From the NCBI RefSeq assembly GCF_002014765.1, contig NZ_MUYT01000004.1, positions 496,001 to 560,000 of the forward strand: 64,000 nt of DNA, written 5' to 3'. The stretch's first letter is position 1. Each line of letters opens with the position of its first letter. Position numbers and translations under genes: made by a program. Positions 33,537 through 41,366 of this stretch are shown here, piece by piece. The notes beneath the pieces were generated by a model, which was not told the DNA's origin, did no database searches, and was given only the letters and a program-made list of their open reading frames with translations. Source of the stretch: Lwoffella lincolnii (GTDB lineage Bacteria > Pseudomonadota > Gammaproteobacteria > Pseudomonadales > Moraxellaceae).

Positions 33537-35555
33537 TCATAACAACCATTCAATGGGCAACCATGACAGCACCATCACAAACACATGATCAAAAATGCCC
33601 ATATTTGGCTCGATGTCATAAGTCACCATGTTACCTGTGGCGGCATCAATGGTACGCCAATGAATGTCATCTTGTTCATCAAGGCTTAATATATAAGCGG
33701 TGTCTTGCATGGCGGTGTCAGTCAAAGTTTGGTGCATGTCTTTGACCATGGTTGGGGCATGTATCACCACCCCAAGCTCTGTGTTTAATAAGGCAGAGCG
33801 AGGGTCAAAATTAAACGAACCAATAAAAATTTGTTCATCATCGGTGGCAAAACTTTTGGCATGCAGACTGGTGGTGGCAACGCTCGGTGGTTTAAAAAAA
33901 TTGCCACGCTCTGCTTTGGTGGGTTTAAGTTCATATAAACGCACCCCTGCTTTAAGCAGTTGTTTACGCCAAGGGGCATAGCCTGAATGCACCACTGCCA
34001 CATCGGTTGCCCCATAAGAATTGGTTAATATGGCAATGTCCACGCCACGCTCAGCAAGCTTCACCAACATATCAACGCCTTGTTTGGTCGGCACAAAATA
34101 AGAAGAGATGATGCTCAGCTTCTGCTTTGGCTCTTTTATCATCTTTTGTAACATATGAATGATGTAAGTGTCGGTGGGGGCGGTGTTGTCAAGCTTTTGT
34201 GGCACGTCGCTTATGTACTGCATGTCCGCCCATTTGAATGCCAACGCTTGCTTATCTAAGCGTTGCATCAAGTTAATCTTACTGATTGAGTTTTTAAGTG
34301 CTTCAATGGGAGATGGCGTAACAAGCGTGGGCGGTGCCTCAACAGATGACTGATTAACCGCATCATCAGCCAAACGCTTCACATTGGCATGGCGAGATTT
34401 ATCCGTTTGTTGTGGTGGCACACGAAACTTAGAATCCAGCTCCCCACCAGTTTTATCACCAATTAAGGTGCTGTCATTGGCTTGGGCTAGGATTTTGGTA
34501 ATTTTGTGTGCCAATTGTGCATCATCATATTTATCCAGATAATCTTTTATTAAATCCAACCGCTCAATAAATCCCTGTTTGTTGTGAATTGTGTCGGTAA
34601 CCAAGTTGCCTTGTTGGTTATTGGTTGGTTGGTTTGTTGGGTTGTTCATTTGTTTGCCAACTGGTTTATTAAACAGTTGACTGACATCATAAGACAGCTG
34701 AGACTGCCAAAACCACTCAAAGCTTAATACCACATCATCAACCACATTCCCCACCAACAATACGTCCAAATCAGCAAATTGGTTGGCGTTGTGATCGGAC
34801 AAATACTCATTACCAATGTTACGACCACCAATGATGGACAGCTGACGGTCATAAGTCATGCTTTTGTTGTGCATACGCCGATTAATCCGCTTAAAATCAG
34901 CGACATAGTTTAGACCACGCCAGTTGCGACACACCATCGGATTGATGATGCGGACGGCAATGTTGGGATGCTGGTCAAAATACCAAAGTAACTCATCAAT
35001 ATTGGCAGTGACATTAAAATCATCAAGCAACAAACGCACCTTAACACCACGCTCTGCCGCCAGCCATAGTTCATGCAACAGCCACTGCCCTGCTTCATCA
35101 TTATGCCAAATGTAATATTGCACATCGATGCTCTTAGATGCTTGTCTGCTAAGCAAGGTGCGTGTTGCCATGGCGTCATTGCCTTCGATGATGCTAAGAT
35201 AACCAGACCTGTTGGGATTGGCAAGCGTCAGCTGAGTGATGGATTGAGTGAGTGTCGGTACTTCTAGACCCTGACCTTGATTGTGAGTCGCCACATCAGC
35301 ATTGACATTGACCTTAACACGCTTATCAGCAACACTCTTATCAACAGCTAAATCCTTATCAGCATATAAGTCATAAACCACTTGGGTAAATGCTTGACTG
35401 CTGGGCGAATGTGGCTCATTGGGCAAACCAAAATCAGATAAGTTTTGACAACTCATCAGCAAGGCAGACAAAGACACAATCATCAGCAAACGACCAATCA
35501 GTAAGCGACCAATCAGCAAACGACTAACAAGCCCGTAACTGCTCATAAATCCCAT
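33537..35555 (-). CDS. Phospholipase D/cardiolipin synthase (ClsC-like) lipoprotein
   Basis: Two phospholipase D HKD motifs are complete: HNKSMTYD (H229, K231, D236, followed by IIGGRNIGNEY) and HAKSFATD (H565, K567, D572, followed by GSFNFDPRS). This pattern fits ClsC-type cardiolipin synthases, which transfer phosphatidyl groups at the membrane. The N-terminus is a lipoprotein signal with lipobox LMSC (C36). At 672 residues it is about 200 longer than E. coli ClsC, partly through a polar, probably disordered insertion at about 295-435. A 15-bp duplication (35491-35520) repeats RLLIG in the signal peptide. Start at 35555 or at the ATG three codons later. Usual ClsC neighbours (ymdB-like) are not seen. 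Confidence 0.88.
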   Translation of the reverse strand: MGFMSSYGLVSRLLIGRLLIGRLLMIVSLSALLMSCQNLSDFGLPNEPHSPSSQAFTQVVYDLYADKDLAVDKSVADKRVKVNVNADVATHNQGQGLEVPTLTQSITQLTLANPNRSGYLSIIEGNDAMATRTLLSRQASKSIDVQYYIWHNDEAGQWLLHELWLAAERGVKVRLLLDDFNVTANIDELLWYFDQHPNIAVRIINPMVCRNWRGLNYVADFKRINRRMHNKSMTYDRQLSIIGGRNIGNEYLSDHNANQFADLDVLLVGNVVDDVVLSFEWFWQSQLSYDVSQLFNKPVGKQMNNPTNQPTNNQQGNLVTDTIHNKQGFIERLDLIKDYLDKYDDAQLAHKITKILAQANDSTLIGDKTGGELDSKFRVPPQQTDKSRHANVKRLADDAVNQSSVEAPPTLVTPSPIEALKNSISKINLMQRLDKQALAFKWADMQYISDVPQKLDNTAPTDTYIIHMLQKMIKEPKQKLSIISSYFVPTKQGVDMLVKLAERGVDIAILTNSYGATDVAVVHSGYAPWRKQLLKAGVRLYELKPTKAERGNFFKPPSVATTSLHAKSFATDDEQIFIGSFNFDPRSALLNTELGVVIHAPTMVKDMHQTLTDTAMQDTAYILSLDEQDDIHWRTIDAATGNMVTYDIEPNMGIFDHVFVMVLSWLPIEWLL

Positions 35556-35856
35556 TCCCTAAGCTTACTTAATGACAACCATATAAAAGACTGGTAACAC
35601 CCTGCTATTGAAAGAAATTGTAATCTATGCAATGATTGATTCCGATAAATCAAATCACACCAATCCCTTAACAAGCTTTAAGCCAAATGATTAATAACGT
35701 TAAATGCCAAATGCCAAATGCCAAATAATAACCACCAATCTAACAACCACCAATTTCATCAAAATTGCTGACGCATGATAACAAATTTGCTTCATTCAAA
35801 CTGCTTATCATTTGTTAAAAAGCTTTATATTAACACACAGTAGGTAGCCCTTTATC
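35556..35856. other. Divergent spacer between the cls-like gene and metZ
   Basis: About 300 bases of AT-rich sequence. It contains AAATGCC repeated three times (35702-35722) and, at 35770-35820, matching ATGATAACAAAT and TTATCATTTGTTA elements that could form an inverted-repeat operator before metZ. No ORF, SAM riboswitch or RNA gene recognised. Confidence 0.4.
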
Positions 35857-37137
35857 ATGACCCAAACCAACCACTCAACCAACAAAACGAACAACCTTAA
35901 TAACAACCTTGATAACAACTGGCAAAATGACGCACTCAGCCTTGATGCAGGCTATGGCGACCAAACCCTTGCCATTCGCTCAGGGCATCATCGCACCGAT
36001 GAAGGTGAACATGGCGAAGTCATTTTTACCACCAGCTCTTATGTGTACCACTCCGCTCAAGATGCTGCCAATCACTTCAATGGTTCTGCGGTAGGCAACG
36101 TTTATTCTCGCCACACCAACCCCACGGTACGCACCTTTGAGAGACGACTGGCAGCCTTAGAAGGGGGTGAGCGAGCAGTGGCAACCGCATCAGGAATGGG
36201 AGCGATTTTGACCATGTGTTTGGCTTATCTAAAAGCTGGCGACCATGTGCTGATTGCCAAACAAATCTTTGGCTCAACCGTAGGACTTTTAAACAACTTA
36301 ATGGCAAAGTTTGGCATTGACAGCACATTTGTCGATGCCACGGATAACCAAGCGTGGGCGGCTGCCATACAAGACAACACCAAACTGCTGTTTTGTGAAA
36401 GCCCAAGCAACCCACTTGCCCAGTTATGCGACATTCGCCATTTGGCAAATCTTGCCCACAAACATGATGCCCTATTGGTGGTGGATAACTGCTTTGCCAC
36501 CCCCGCCATTCAAAAACCACTTCAGCTTGGGGCAGACATTGTCATTCACTCAGCAACTAAATACATTGATGGTCAAGGGCGAGTACTTGGTGGTGCGTTG
36601 GTTGGCTCACATGAGTTGATGGAAGCAGCATTTGTGGTGGTGCGTTCAGCTGGCATCAGCATGAGTCCGTTTAATGCGTGGGTGTTTATTAAGGGGCTAG
36701 AAACGCTTAATTTGCGAATGTCTGCCCACTGTGCCAATGCCAACAAAGTCGCTTTTTGGCTAGACCAACACCCCAATGTCAGTAACGTGCATTTCTCTGG
36801 ACTGCCACAACACCCTGCTCACGAATTGGCAAAACAACAACATCACCAAAAAGACTGTTTTGGGGCAATGGTTGCCTTTGAGGTGATTGGTGAAGGCACC
36901 GCCATGCAAGCCAATGCGTGGCATGTCATCGACAGCACCCGCATGATTTCCATCAGTAATAACCTTGGCGACACCAAAAGCATCATCACCCACCCAGCCA
37001 CCACCACCCATTATCGCATGGGTGAGCAGGCTCGTGCCGATGCTGGGGTAAAAGACAGTCTTTTGCGTCTATCAGTCGGACTTGAAAATGTCGATGACAT
37101 CATCGCCGATTTAGCCTTGGGTCTAGACAGCCTGTGA
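35857..37137 (+). CDS. metZ: O-succinylhomoserine sulfhydrylase
   Basis: PLP enzyme that makes homocysteine directly from O-succinylhomoserine and sulfide in methionine synthesis. NVYSRHTNPTVRTFERRLAALEGGE is the Cys/Met-metabolism signature start, D210 (LLVVDNCFATP) contacts PLP, and the PLP lysine is K235 in HSATKYIDGQGRVLGGAL; DGQGR is characteristic of MetZ rather than MetB. Its 426 residues include an Asn-rich N-terminal extension of about 25 (NNLNNNLDNN). AGGTAG lies upstream of the ATG at slightly long spacing. Monocistronic. Confidence 0.93.
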   Translation: MTQTNHSTNKTNNLNNNLDNNWQNDALSLDAGYGDQTLAIRSGHHRTDEGEHGEVIFTTSSYVYHSAQDAANHFNGSAVGNVYSRHTNPTVRTFERRLAALEGGERAVATASGMGAILTMCLAYLKAGDHVLIAKQIFGSTVGLLNNLMAKFGIDSTFVDATDNQAWAAAIQDNTKLLFCESPSNPLAQLCDIRHLANLAHKHDALLVVDNCFATPAIQKPLQLGADIVIHSATKYIDGQGRVLGGALVGSHELMEAAFVVVRSAGISMSPFNAWVFIKGLETLNLRMSAHCANANKVAFWLDQHPNVSNVHFSGLPQHPAHELAKQQHHQKDCFGAMVAFEVIGEGTAMQANAWHVIDSTRMISISNNLGDTKSIITHPATTTHYRMGEQARADAGVKDSLLRLSVGLENVDDIIADLALGLDSL

Positions 37138-37325
37138 TGTCATGACCCAGACTGCTTGATGACCAGACTGTCTAATGGTCTTTTTGTTCGTGATTTTTTG
37201 TATCAATATTCCAGCATTAACCTTTAGACAGCCCCCTCATAAACCGTTATAATGCCTTTTTTATTCAACTGATTTTAGTCAACCAATCATTGACACAGTC
37301 AATCAGCCACGGAAACAATACCCAT

Positions 37326-37658
37326 ATGAATATCCAAGCCTTAATGCAACAAGCCCAAGCCATGCAAAAACAGGTAGAGGCCAATGTCGAAAAAGCCAAA
37401 AAAGAATTGGCAAATAAAGAAGTTAACGCTGAAGCTGGTAATGGCTTAGTCAAAGTTACCATGACAGGTCGCCATGTGGTCAAACGCCTATCAATTGACC
37501 CAAGTTTATTAGAAGATGATGCAGACATGATTGAAGATTTAATCGCCGCTGCCATCAATGATGCCTCTCGCCAAGCCGATGAATTGCACGAACAAGTCAT
37601 GGCTAATGCCACCAGTGGCATGGGCTTGCCACCAGGCATGCAAGGGCTGTTTGGCTAA
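37326..37658 (+). CDS. ybaB: Nucleoid-associated protein, YbaB/EbfC family
   Basis: Small dimeric DNA-binding protein commonly located just before recR. MNIQALMQQAQAMQKQVE begins the N-terminal helix, followed by VNAEAGNGLVKVTMTGRHVVKRL and DLIAAAINDASRQADELHEQ. Start at ATG 37326 gives 110 residues, like E. coli YbaB (109); an in-frame TTG at 37290 gives 12 unrelated residues and was rejected. A Met/Gly-rich tail ends the protein. recR follows directly. Confidence 0.95.
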   Translation: MNIQALMQQAQAMQKQVEANVEKAKKELANKEVNAEAGNGLVKVTMTGRHVVKRLSIDPSLLEDDADMIEDLIAAAINDASRQADELHEQVMANATSGMGLPPGMQGLFG

Positions 37659-37705
37659 GCGGTTTATCATCTGATTTTTTAGATGGTTGTGATTTTATAG
37701 ATGGT

Positions 37706-38320
37706 TTGTTTTGGTCATTGATTTTGCTTAGCCCCAAATTTAATCAGCTGGTTCATCAGCTACGCATCTTGCCAGGAGTCGGACAAAAGACCGCCCAACG
37801 TATGGCGTTGTACCTGCTTACCCACAAGCGATCTGGTGGCATTGCCCTAGCCACCGCTCTAAACGATGCCATGCAAAACATCATTGAATGCAACCGCTGT
37901 CATGGCTTTAGCGATGAGCCGATATGTCATCTTTGTCAAAACCCAAGGCGTGATGACAGCGTGCTGTGCGTGGTGGAATCGGTTACTGACATCATGGCAA
38001 TAGAGAGCAGTGGCGGTTATCAAGGCCGTTATTTTGTATTGGGTGGGCATTTATCACCCATTGACGGCATTGGTGTCGATGAATTAAATATCGAACAACT
38101 GCTCAAACGCCTACAAGACGAACCCATCAATGAGCTGATATTAGCCACCAGCACCACCGTTGAAGGTCAAACCACTGCCCACTTTATCTCACAAGTTGCC
38201 AGCCCCCATGTCAGCACCATCACCCAACTGGCTCAAGGCGTACCAGTGGGTGGCGAACTTGAATACCTTGATGGAATCACCTTACATCAAGCTTTTAATC
38301 ACCGTTTAAAGCTATCATAA
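37706..38320 (+). CDS. recR: Recombination mediator RecR
   Basis: Works with RecF/RecO to load RecA on gapped DNA. Helix-hairpin-helix RILPGVGQKTAQRMALYLL is at the N-terminus, followed by the zinc finger ECNRCHGFSDEPICHLC and Toprim domain VVESVTDIMAIE through GVPVGGELEYLDG. The reading frame has no ATG near the expected start: the codons available are TTG at 37706, 37718 and 37724. The first is given here; alignment with other RecR proteins (a few residues before SPxxxQL) would favour any of the three. Ribosome binding site unclear. Follows ybaB by 47 bases. Confidence 0.92.
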   Translation: MFWSLILLSPKFNQLVHQLRILPGVGQKTAQRMALYLLTHKRSGGIALATALNDAMQNIIECNRCHGFSDEPICHLCQNPRRDDSVLCVVESVTDIMAIESSGGYQGRYFVLGGHLSPIDGIGVDELNIEQLLKRLQDEPINELILATSTTVEGQTTAHFISQVASPHVSTITQLAQGVPVGGELEYLDGITLHQAFNHRLKLS

Positions 38321-38459
38321 CCATTGATTTTAAAGTAAAATCACTTAAACCTTATTGTTTAAATATTGTTATTTAAAGCTTGTTGTGTGCAAAAGGTACG
38401 TATATCATAGGTATTGGCATTGACATTAAAAGACATTTCAGATAAAAAAGGCATGACCC

Positions 38460-38903
38460 ATGAAAAACACCAACAAAACAATGAACAACACACGGCTTGG
38501 CACAGCCATTTTATCAATACTCGTTTTATCACTATCGTGGTTACACACCCCTGCTCATGCAGAGCCAATGGGCATATCACCAAAGGGTGAAGGCGTCATT
38601 TATCAAAATGAATTGGGCATTCAAACGGTGCGTAAAACTTTTAGCAAAGACACCCCGATGAAGCGTCATAATCACCCAAACGACATTGTTACCTTGACTG
38701 TTACCAATGGTTTGGCACAGGTGTTATTAAATGGTCAAGAAGCACATACACTGTCTTCAGGTGATGTGCTTATTTTTGATGGCAATCATGACATTGAAGC
38801 CACCTTTTTAGCAACGACAACGGTGGTGGTAACCTTGGTATCCAAAGATAAAACCGCAAACAATCACTTAAAGCCAGCACATCACCATCATCACGCTCAT
38901 TAA
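38460..38903 (+). CDS. Secreted cupin-domain protein with His-rich tail
   Basis: A 147-residue protein with a signal peptide (hydrophobic 15-30, cleavage probably after AHA at 34). One cupin beta-barrel is suggested by the metal-binding HNHPNDIVTLTV (H70, H72) and the later SSGDVLIFDGNHDIEA. The C-terminus is a metal-binding-type tail, HHHHHAH. A periplasmic metal-dependent or metal-carrying role is possible, but the function is not known. AAAAGGC lies before the ATG. No partner gene: recR is upstream on the same strand and queH is convergent. Confidence 0.8.
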   Translation: MKNTNKTMNNTRLGTAILSILVLSLSWLHTPAHAEPMGISPKGEGVIYQNELGIQTVRKTFSKDTPMKRHNHPNDIVTLTVTNGLAQVLLNGQEAHTLSSGDVLIFDGNHDIEATFLATTTVVVTLVSKDKTANNHLKPAHHHHHAH

Positions 38904-38925
38904 AACACACCATAAAAAACAGCAG

Positions 38926-38960
38926 TAAAAACACGCCAAGCTCATCAAAAGCTTGGCGTG
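38926..38960 (-). terminator. Rho-independent terminator of queH
   Basis: CACGCCAAGCT (38932-38942) pairs perfectly with AGCTTGGCGTG (38950-38960), with a 7-base loop. On the minus strand the stem is followed by TTTTTA, giving a proper T-tract for queH. On the plus strand there is no T-run, so it serves the cupin gene less well. Confidence 0.82.
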
Positions 38961-39018
38961 CGTCTGTTATGACTGTTTATGGTTTATGACCGTTTATGGT
39001 TTATGAGTGTTATGACCG

Positions 39019-39744
39019 TCATTCAACTGGCTCATCACCATAATACTTAACCCCAATCTTAATGGGTTCTCGTCCTTGGCTGCGGCGAAAATTATTGGTA
39101 TCACGCAGTGAGTAAGCACAGCCACAGTATTCTTGTTGATAAAAATGCTCTCGTTTGCTAATCTCAATCATGCGATTACTGCCACCGCCTTTACGCCAGT
39201 TAAAATCCCAATATTCAAGGTCATCATAAGGGGCAGCGGCACGATGACCACAATCATTGATTTGCGCCATGTTCTTCCATCGTGAAATTCCCAAAGAGCT
39301 GGTTATTACAGGAAAACCATTTTCATGGGCATACAAGGCAGTGCGTTCAAATCGCATGTCAAAGCACATGGTACAGCGGCGACCTCGCTCAGGGTCTTGC
39401 TCCATGCCTTTGGCACGGGTAAACCAGTTATCCATGTCATAATCAGCATCAATGAATGGTATGCCATGCTTTTGGGCAAAAGCGATGTTCTCGTTTTTGC
39501 GAATCTCATACTCTTTTTTGGGGTGAATGTTGGGGTTATAAAAATAAATGGTAAATTCAATGCCACTGGCAATCATCGCCTCCATGACCTCACCTGAACA
39601 AGGGGCACAACATGAGTGCAGCAGCACTTTTTTATGTCCGTTTGGTGGGGTTAAAATGGGGCGGTCAATGGGGGTGAGTGTTGGATAATCACAGGCTTTC
39701 GCAATTGCCACAGGTGTGTCTGTTTTCATGTCAATAGTACTCAT
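39019..39744 (-). CDS. queH: Epoxyqueuosine reductase QueH
   Basis: Last step of queuosine tRNA modification, the non-orthologous alternative to QueG. The cysteine set expected for QueH (DUF208) is present: HSCCAPCSG (C45, C46, C49), GRRCTMCF (C124, C127) and YCGCAYS (C207, C209), which bind an iron-sulfur cluster and a disulfide/metal site. Length 241 residues; about 35 residues precede the conserved core. No ribosome binding site stands out before the ATG. No other queuosine gene is in the window. Confidence 0.93.
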   Translation of the reverse strand: MSTIDMKTDTPVAIAKACDYPTLTPIDRPILTPPNGHKKVLLHSCCAPCSGEVMEAMIASGIEFTIYFYNPNIHPKKEYEIRKNENIAFAQKHGIPFIDADYDMDNWFTRAKGMEQDPERGRRCTMCFDMRFERTALYAHENGFPVITSSLGISRWKNMAQINDCGHRAAAPYDDLEYWDFNWRKGGGSNRMIEISKREHFYQQEYCGCAYSLRDTNNFRRSQGREPIKIGVKYYGDEPVE

Positions 39745-40043
39745 TGATGTGTGTGATTGGCTGATTTATTTAAGTTTAGAGTGCTGAAGTTTAGGGTAAA
39801 AGGACTGACCAAATGCCCAATTTTGTTGTATTGTGCTGTTTTTTTGCCCATTAAGCAAGTTTTTAGTGGGTAGAAATCTTTGTACTCCACCATAAAACAC
39901 CCATGGCAACAGTCATAAAAAAACAATCATAAAATAGACTTCCTACAAAACTGATGAGCAACAATCAGATTATTCTTATTGTATAAGGCTTTTGTAAAAA
40001 AGCTGAACCTAATAAAATTAGGGTTTTGCAGTAAGTTTAATAA
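39745..40043. other. Spacer upstream of queH
   Basis: About 300 bases with no supportable ORF. It should hold the queH promoter. A weak AT-rich hairpin (CCTAAT/ATTAGG followed by GTTTT) is near 40008-40026. Nothing else recognised. Confidence 0.4.
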
Positions 40044-40071
40044 AAAAAAGCATGGATAACCATGCTTTTTT
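40044..40071 (-). terminator. Rho-independent terminator after the ACP-like pair
   Basis: AAAAAAGCATGG (40044-40055) pairs perfectly with CCATGCTTTTTT (40060-40071) across an ATAA loop. On the minus strand the stem runs into eight T, 86 bases beyond the stop of the second ACP-like gene. Confidence 0.88.
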
Positions 40072-40156
40072 ATTGGTGGTCAATAAACTTATTTTAGGTT
40101 TTAGGTTTCAATTCTATTCATCTTGTTTTCTTAACCTTATTAAGATTAAGCTCTGC

Positions 40157-40513
40157 CTATTTTGGGTTGCAGTTTTTGAACAAAATTTTGTTATTTGGGT
40201 CGGTGATGGTTGCAATGCCCGCTTGATTGTAGCTTTTAGCATCGATATAGTCTGCGGTCATGGTATAACCACCAAAACCAAAAACTGAGCTTGTCATATC
40301 TGATGCGTTGAGATTGATGGGCATGCCCACAGTTTTGCCAGATAAGCTGGCAACGGCTTTGGTTGGCAAATCTGCGTCGTTAAATATGTATTTGACGTTT
40401 ATATTTTTGCCACCTTGGCAAGCATATTGGACGGTTTTTGGACTCATGGCATTGGCAGAAACAGCCATCATACCAGCAGCAGCCACGATAAGACTAAAGG
40501 CAAGTTTTTTCAT
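40157..40513 (-). CDS. ACP-like (MliC-fold) lysozyme inhibitor, paralogue 2
   Basis: Secreted 118-residue protein with a clear signal peptide (MKKLAFSLIVAAAGMMAVSA, cleavage near ANA). The mature part has the layout of the Neisseria/Moraxella adhesin complex protein, an inhibitor of C-type lysozyme: VQYACQGGKNINVKYIF, PINLNASDM, YTMTADYIDAKSY and a final FKNC, with two cysteines that should form a disulfide. The ATG at 40511-40513 has AAGGA at ideal spacing; upstream codons were discarded. Adjacent and parallel to a related gene, from which it probably arose by duplication. It may be surface exposed; activity unproven. Confidence 0.82.
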   Translation of the reverse strand: MKKLAFSLIVAAAGMMAVSANAMSPKTVQYACQGGKNINVKYIFNDADLPTKAVASLSGKTVGMPINLNASDMTSSVFGFGGYTMTADYIDAKSYNQAGIATITDPNNKILFKNCNPK

Positions 40514-40664
40514 GAGATTTTCCTTGTGTGTCAATTTGTGTATCAGGTTTTTGTGTAAATTGGCATCAAATGATGCCCCATAATTGAGAATCATTATTAG
40601 GTGCCATTGACTGGGTGTCATTGAATAACGATATTGACGTTAGTTATTAGTTATATGATGGTCA

Positions 40665-41069
40665 TTACAGCTTTTTAACATATCTGACATTGCAGTTTTT
40701 ATAAGCCAAATCTCCAGCAGGGCTGGTGATGTTAATGCCCAATCTGTGGTAGTTATTTAATGACATGGCATCGGTCATTAAACTGTAATTATTTTCATCA
40801 CCAAAAACGCTGTCAATGTTATCAGAACGGTTTAAATTAAGTGGCATAAAGCGAGTTTTGCCATCAACATAAGAGCTGGCATAGGTTGGCAGTCTTTGTT
40901 GGTTGAAACCATAAGTAACCGTCACTTGTTTGCCTGATTGGCAAGCATAAGTAACTTGGCGCTTTAACACGGCAGAGTCATGAGCTTGTTGAGCATCGTG
41001 AGCATGGGCAGTGCCAGTCAATCCAACAAGTGCCAAAACAGCAGCAGGGGCTAGGGCTAAAATTTTCAT
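40665..41069 (-). CDS. ACP-like (MliC-fold) lysozyme inhibitor, paralogue 1
   Basis: A 134-residue secreted protein with a signal peptide ending near AHA (residue 23). Close in pattern to neisserial adhesin complex protein: VTYACQSGKQVTVTYGFN, LPTYASSYVDGKTRFMPLNLNRSDNIDSVFG and ITSPAGDLAYKNC. ACP of Neisseria and of Moraxella catarrhalis inhibits C-type lysozyme and contributes to adhesion, so protection from host lysozyme is the likely role. GGAGATG precedes the ATG. It is 151 bases upstream of the second paralogue on the same strand, with a shared terminator after that gene. Confidence 0.85.
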   Translation of the reverse strand: MKILALAPAAVLALVGLTGTAHAHDAQQAHDSAVLKRQVTYACQSGKQVTVTYGFNQQRLPTYASSYVDGKTRFMPLNLNRSDNIDSVFGDENNYSLMTDAMSLNNYHRLGINITSPAGDLAYKNCNVRYVKKL

Positions 41070-41366
41070 ATAACATCTCCAAATGTTCTAAAAGTTTAAA
41101 AGAATGACGTTTGTTTGACAGCATATTAACCTAATTTACCCATCGCCAAATTTTAAGTGCATTTGCTTAGTTAATGAATGTTAAGCATCTCCATGCAAAC
41201 AGCAAACGCAAAACCAAACGGTCAATGAATGAATGGGTAAGGATAATGTAAAATGATAATGTAAAAAAAAAATAATACTATAGTGTTATGGTAAAAATTA
41301 TAATATTAAGGTAAAAAATTATTGCTATAATCAGCAACTGATGTCATTGGAGTTATCAACACCACC
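41070..41366. other. Divergent spacer between the ACP-like pair and rnd
   Basis: Nearly 300 bases, very AT-rich near rnd. It contains GATAATGTAAAAT-type units repeated around 41236-41264, a run of A, and several TATAAT-like hexamers near 41300-41330 that could serve as -10 elements for rnd. No gene recognised. Confidence 0.4.

Noticed and set aside
38325..38343. Hairpin after recR (TGATTTTA/TAAAATCA)
   Set aside because: Purely AT-rich stem with no following T-tract; too weak to call a terminator.
38420..38448. TTGACA-N17-TAAAAA promoter in front of the cupin gene
   Set aside because: It would start transcription within a few bases of the ATG and overlap the ribosome binding site, so it is probably fortuitous.
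39741..39926. Short minus-strand ORF upstream of queH
   Set aside because: No ribosome binding site, no signal or family pattern, and it overlaps the expected queH promoter.
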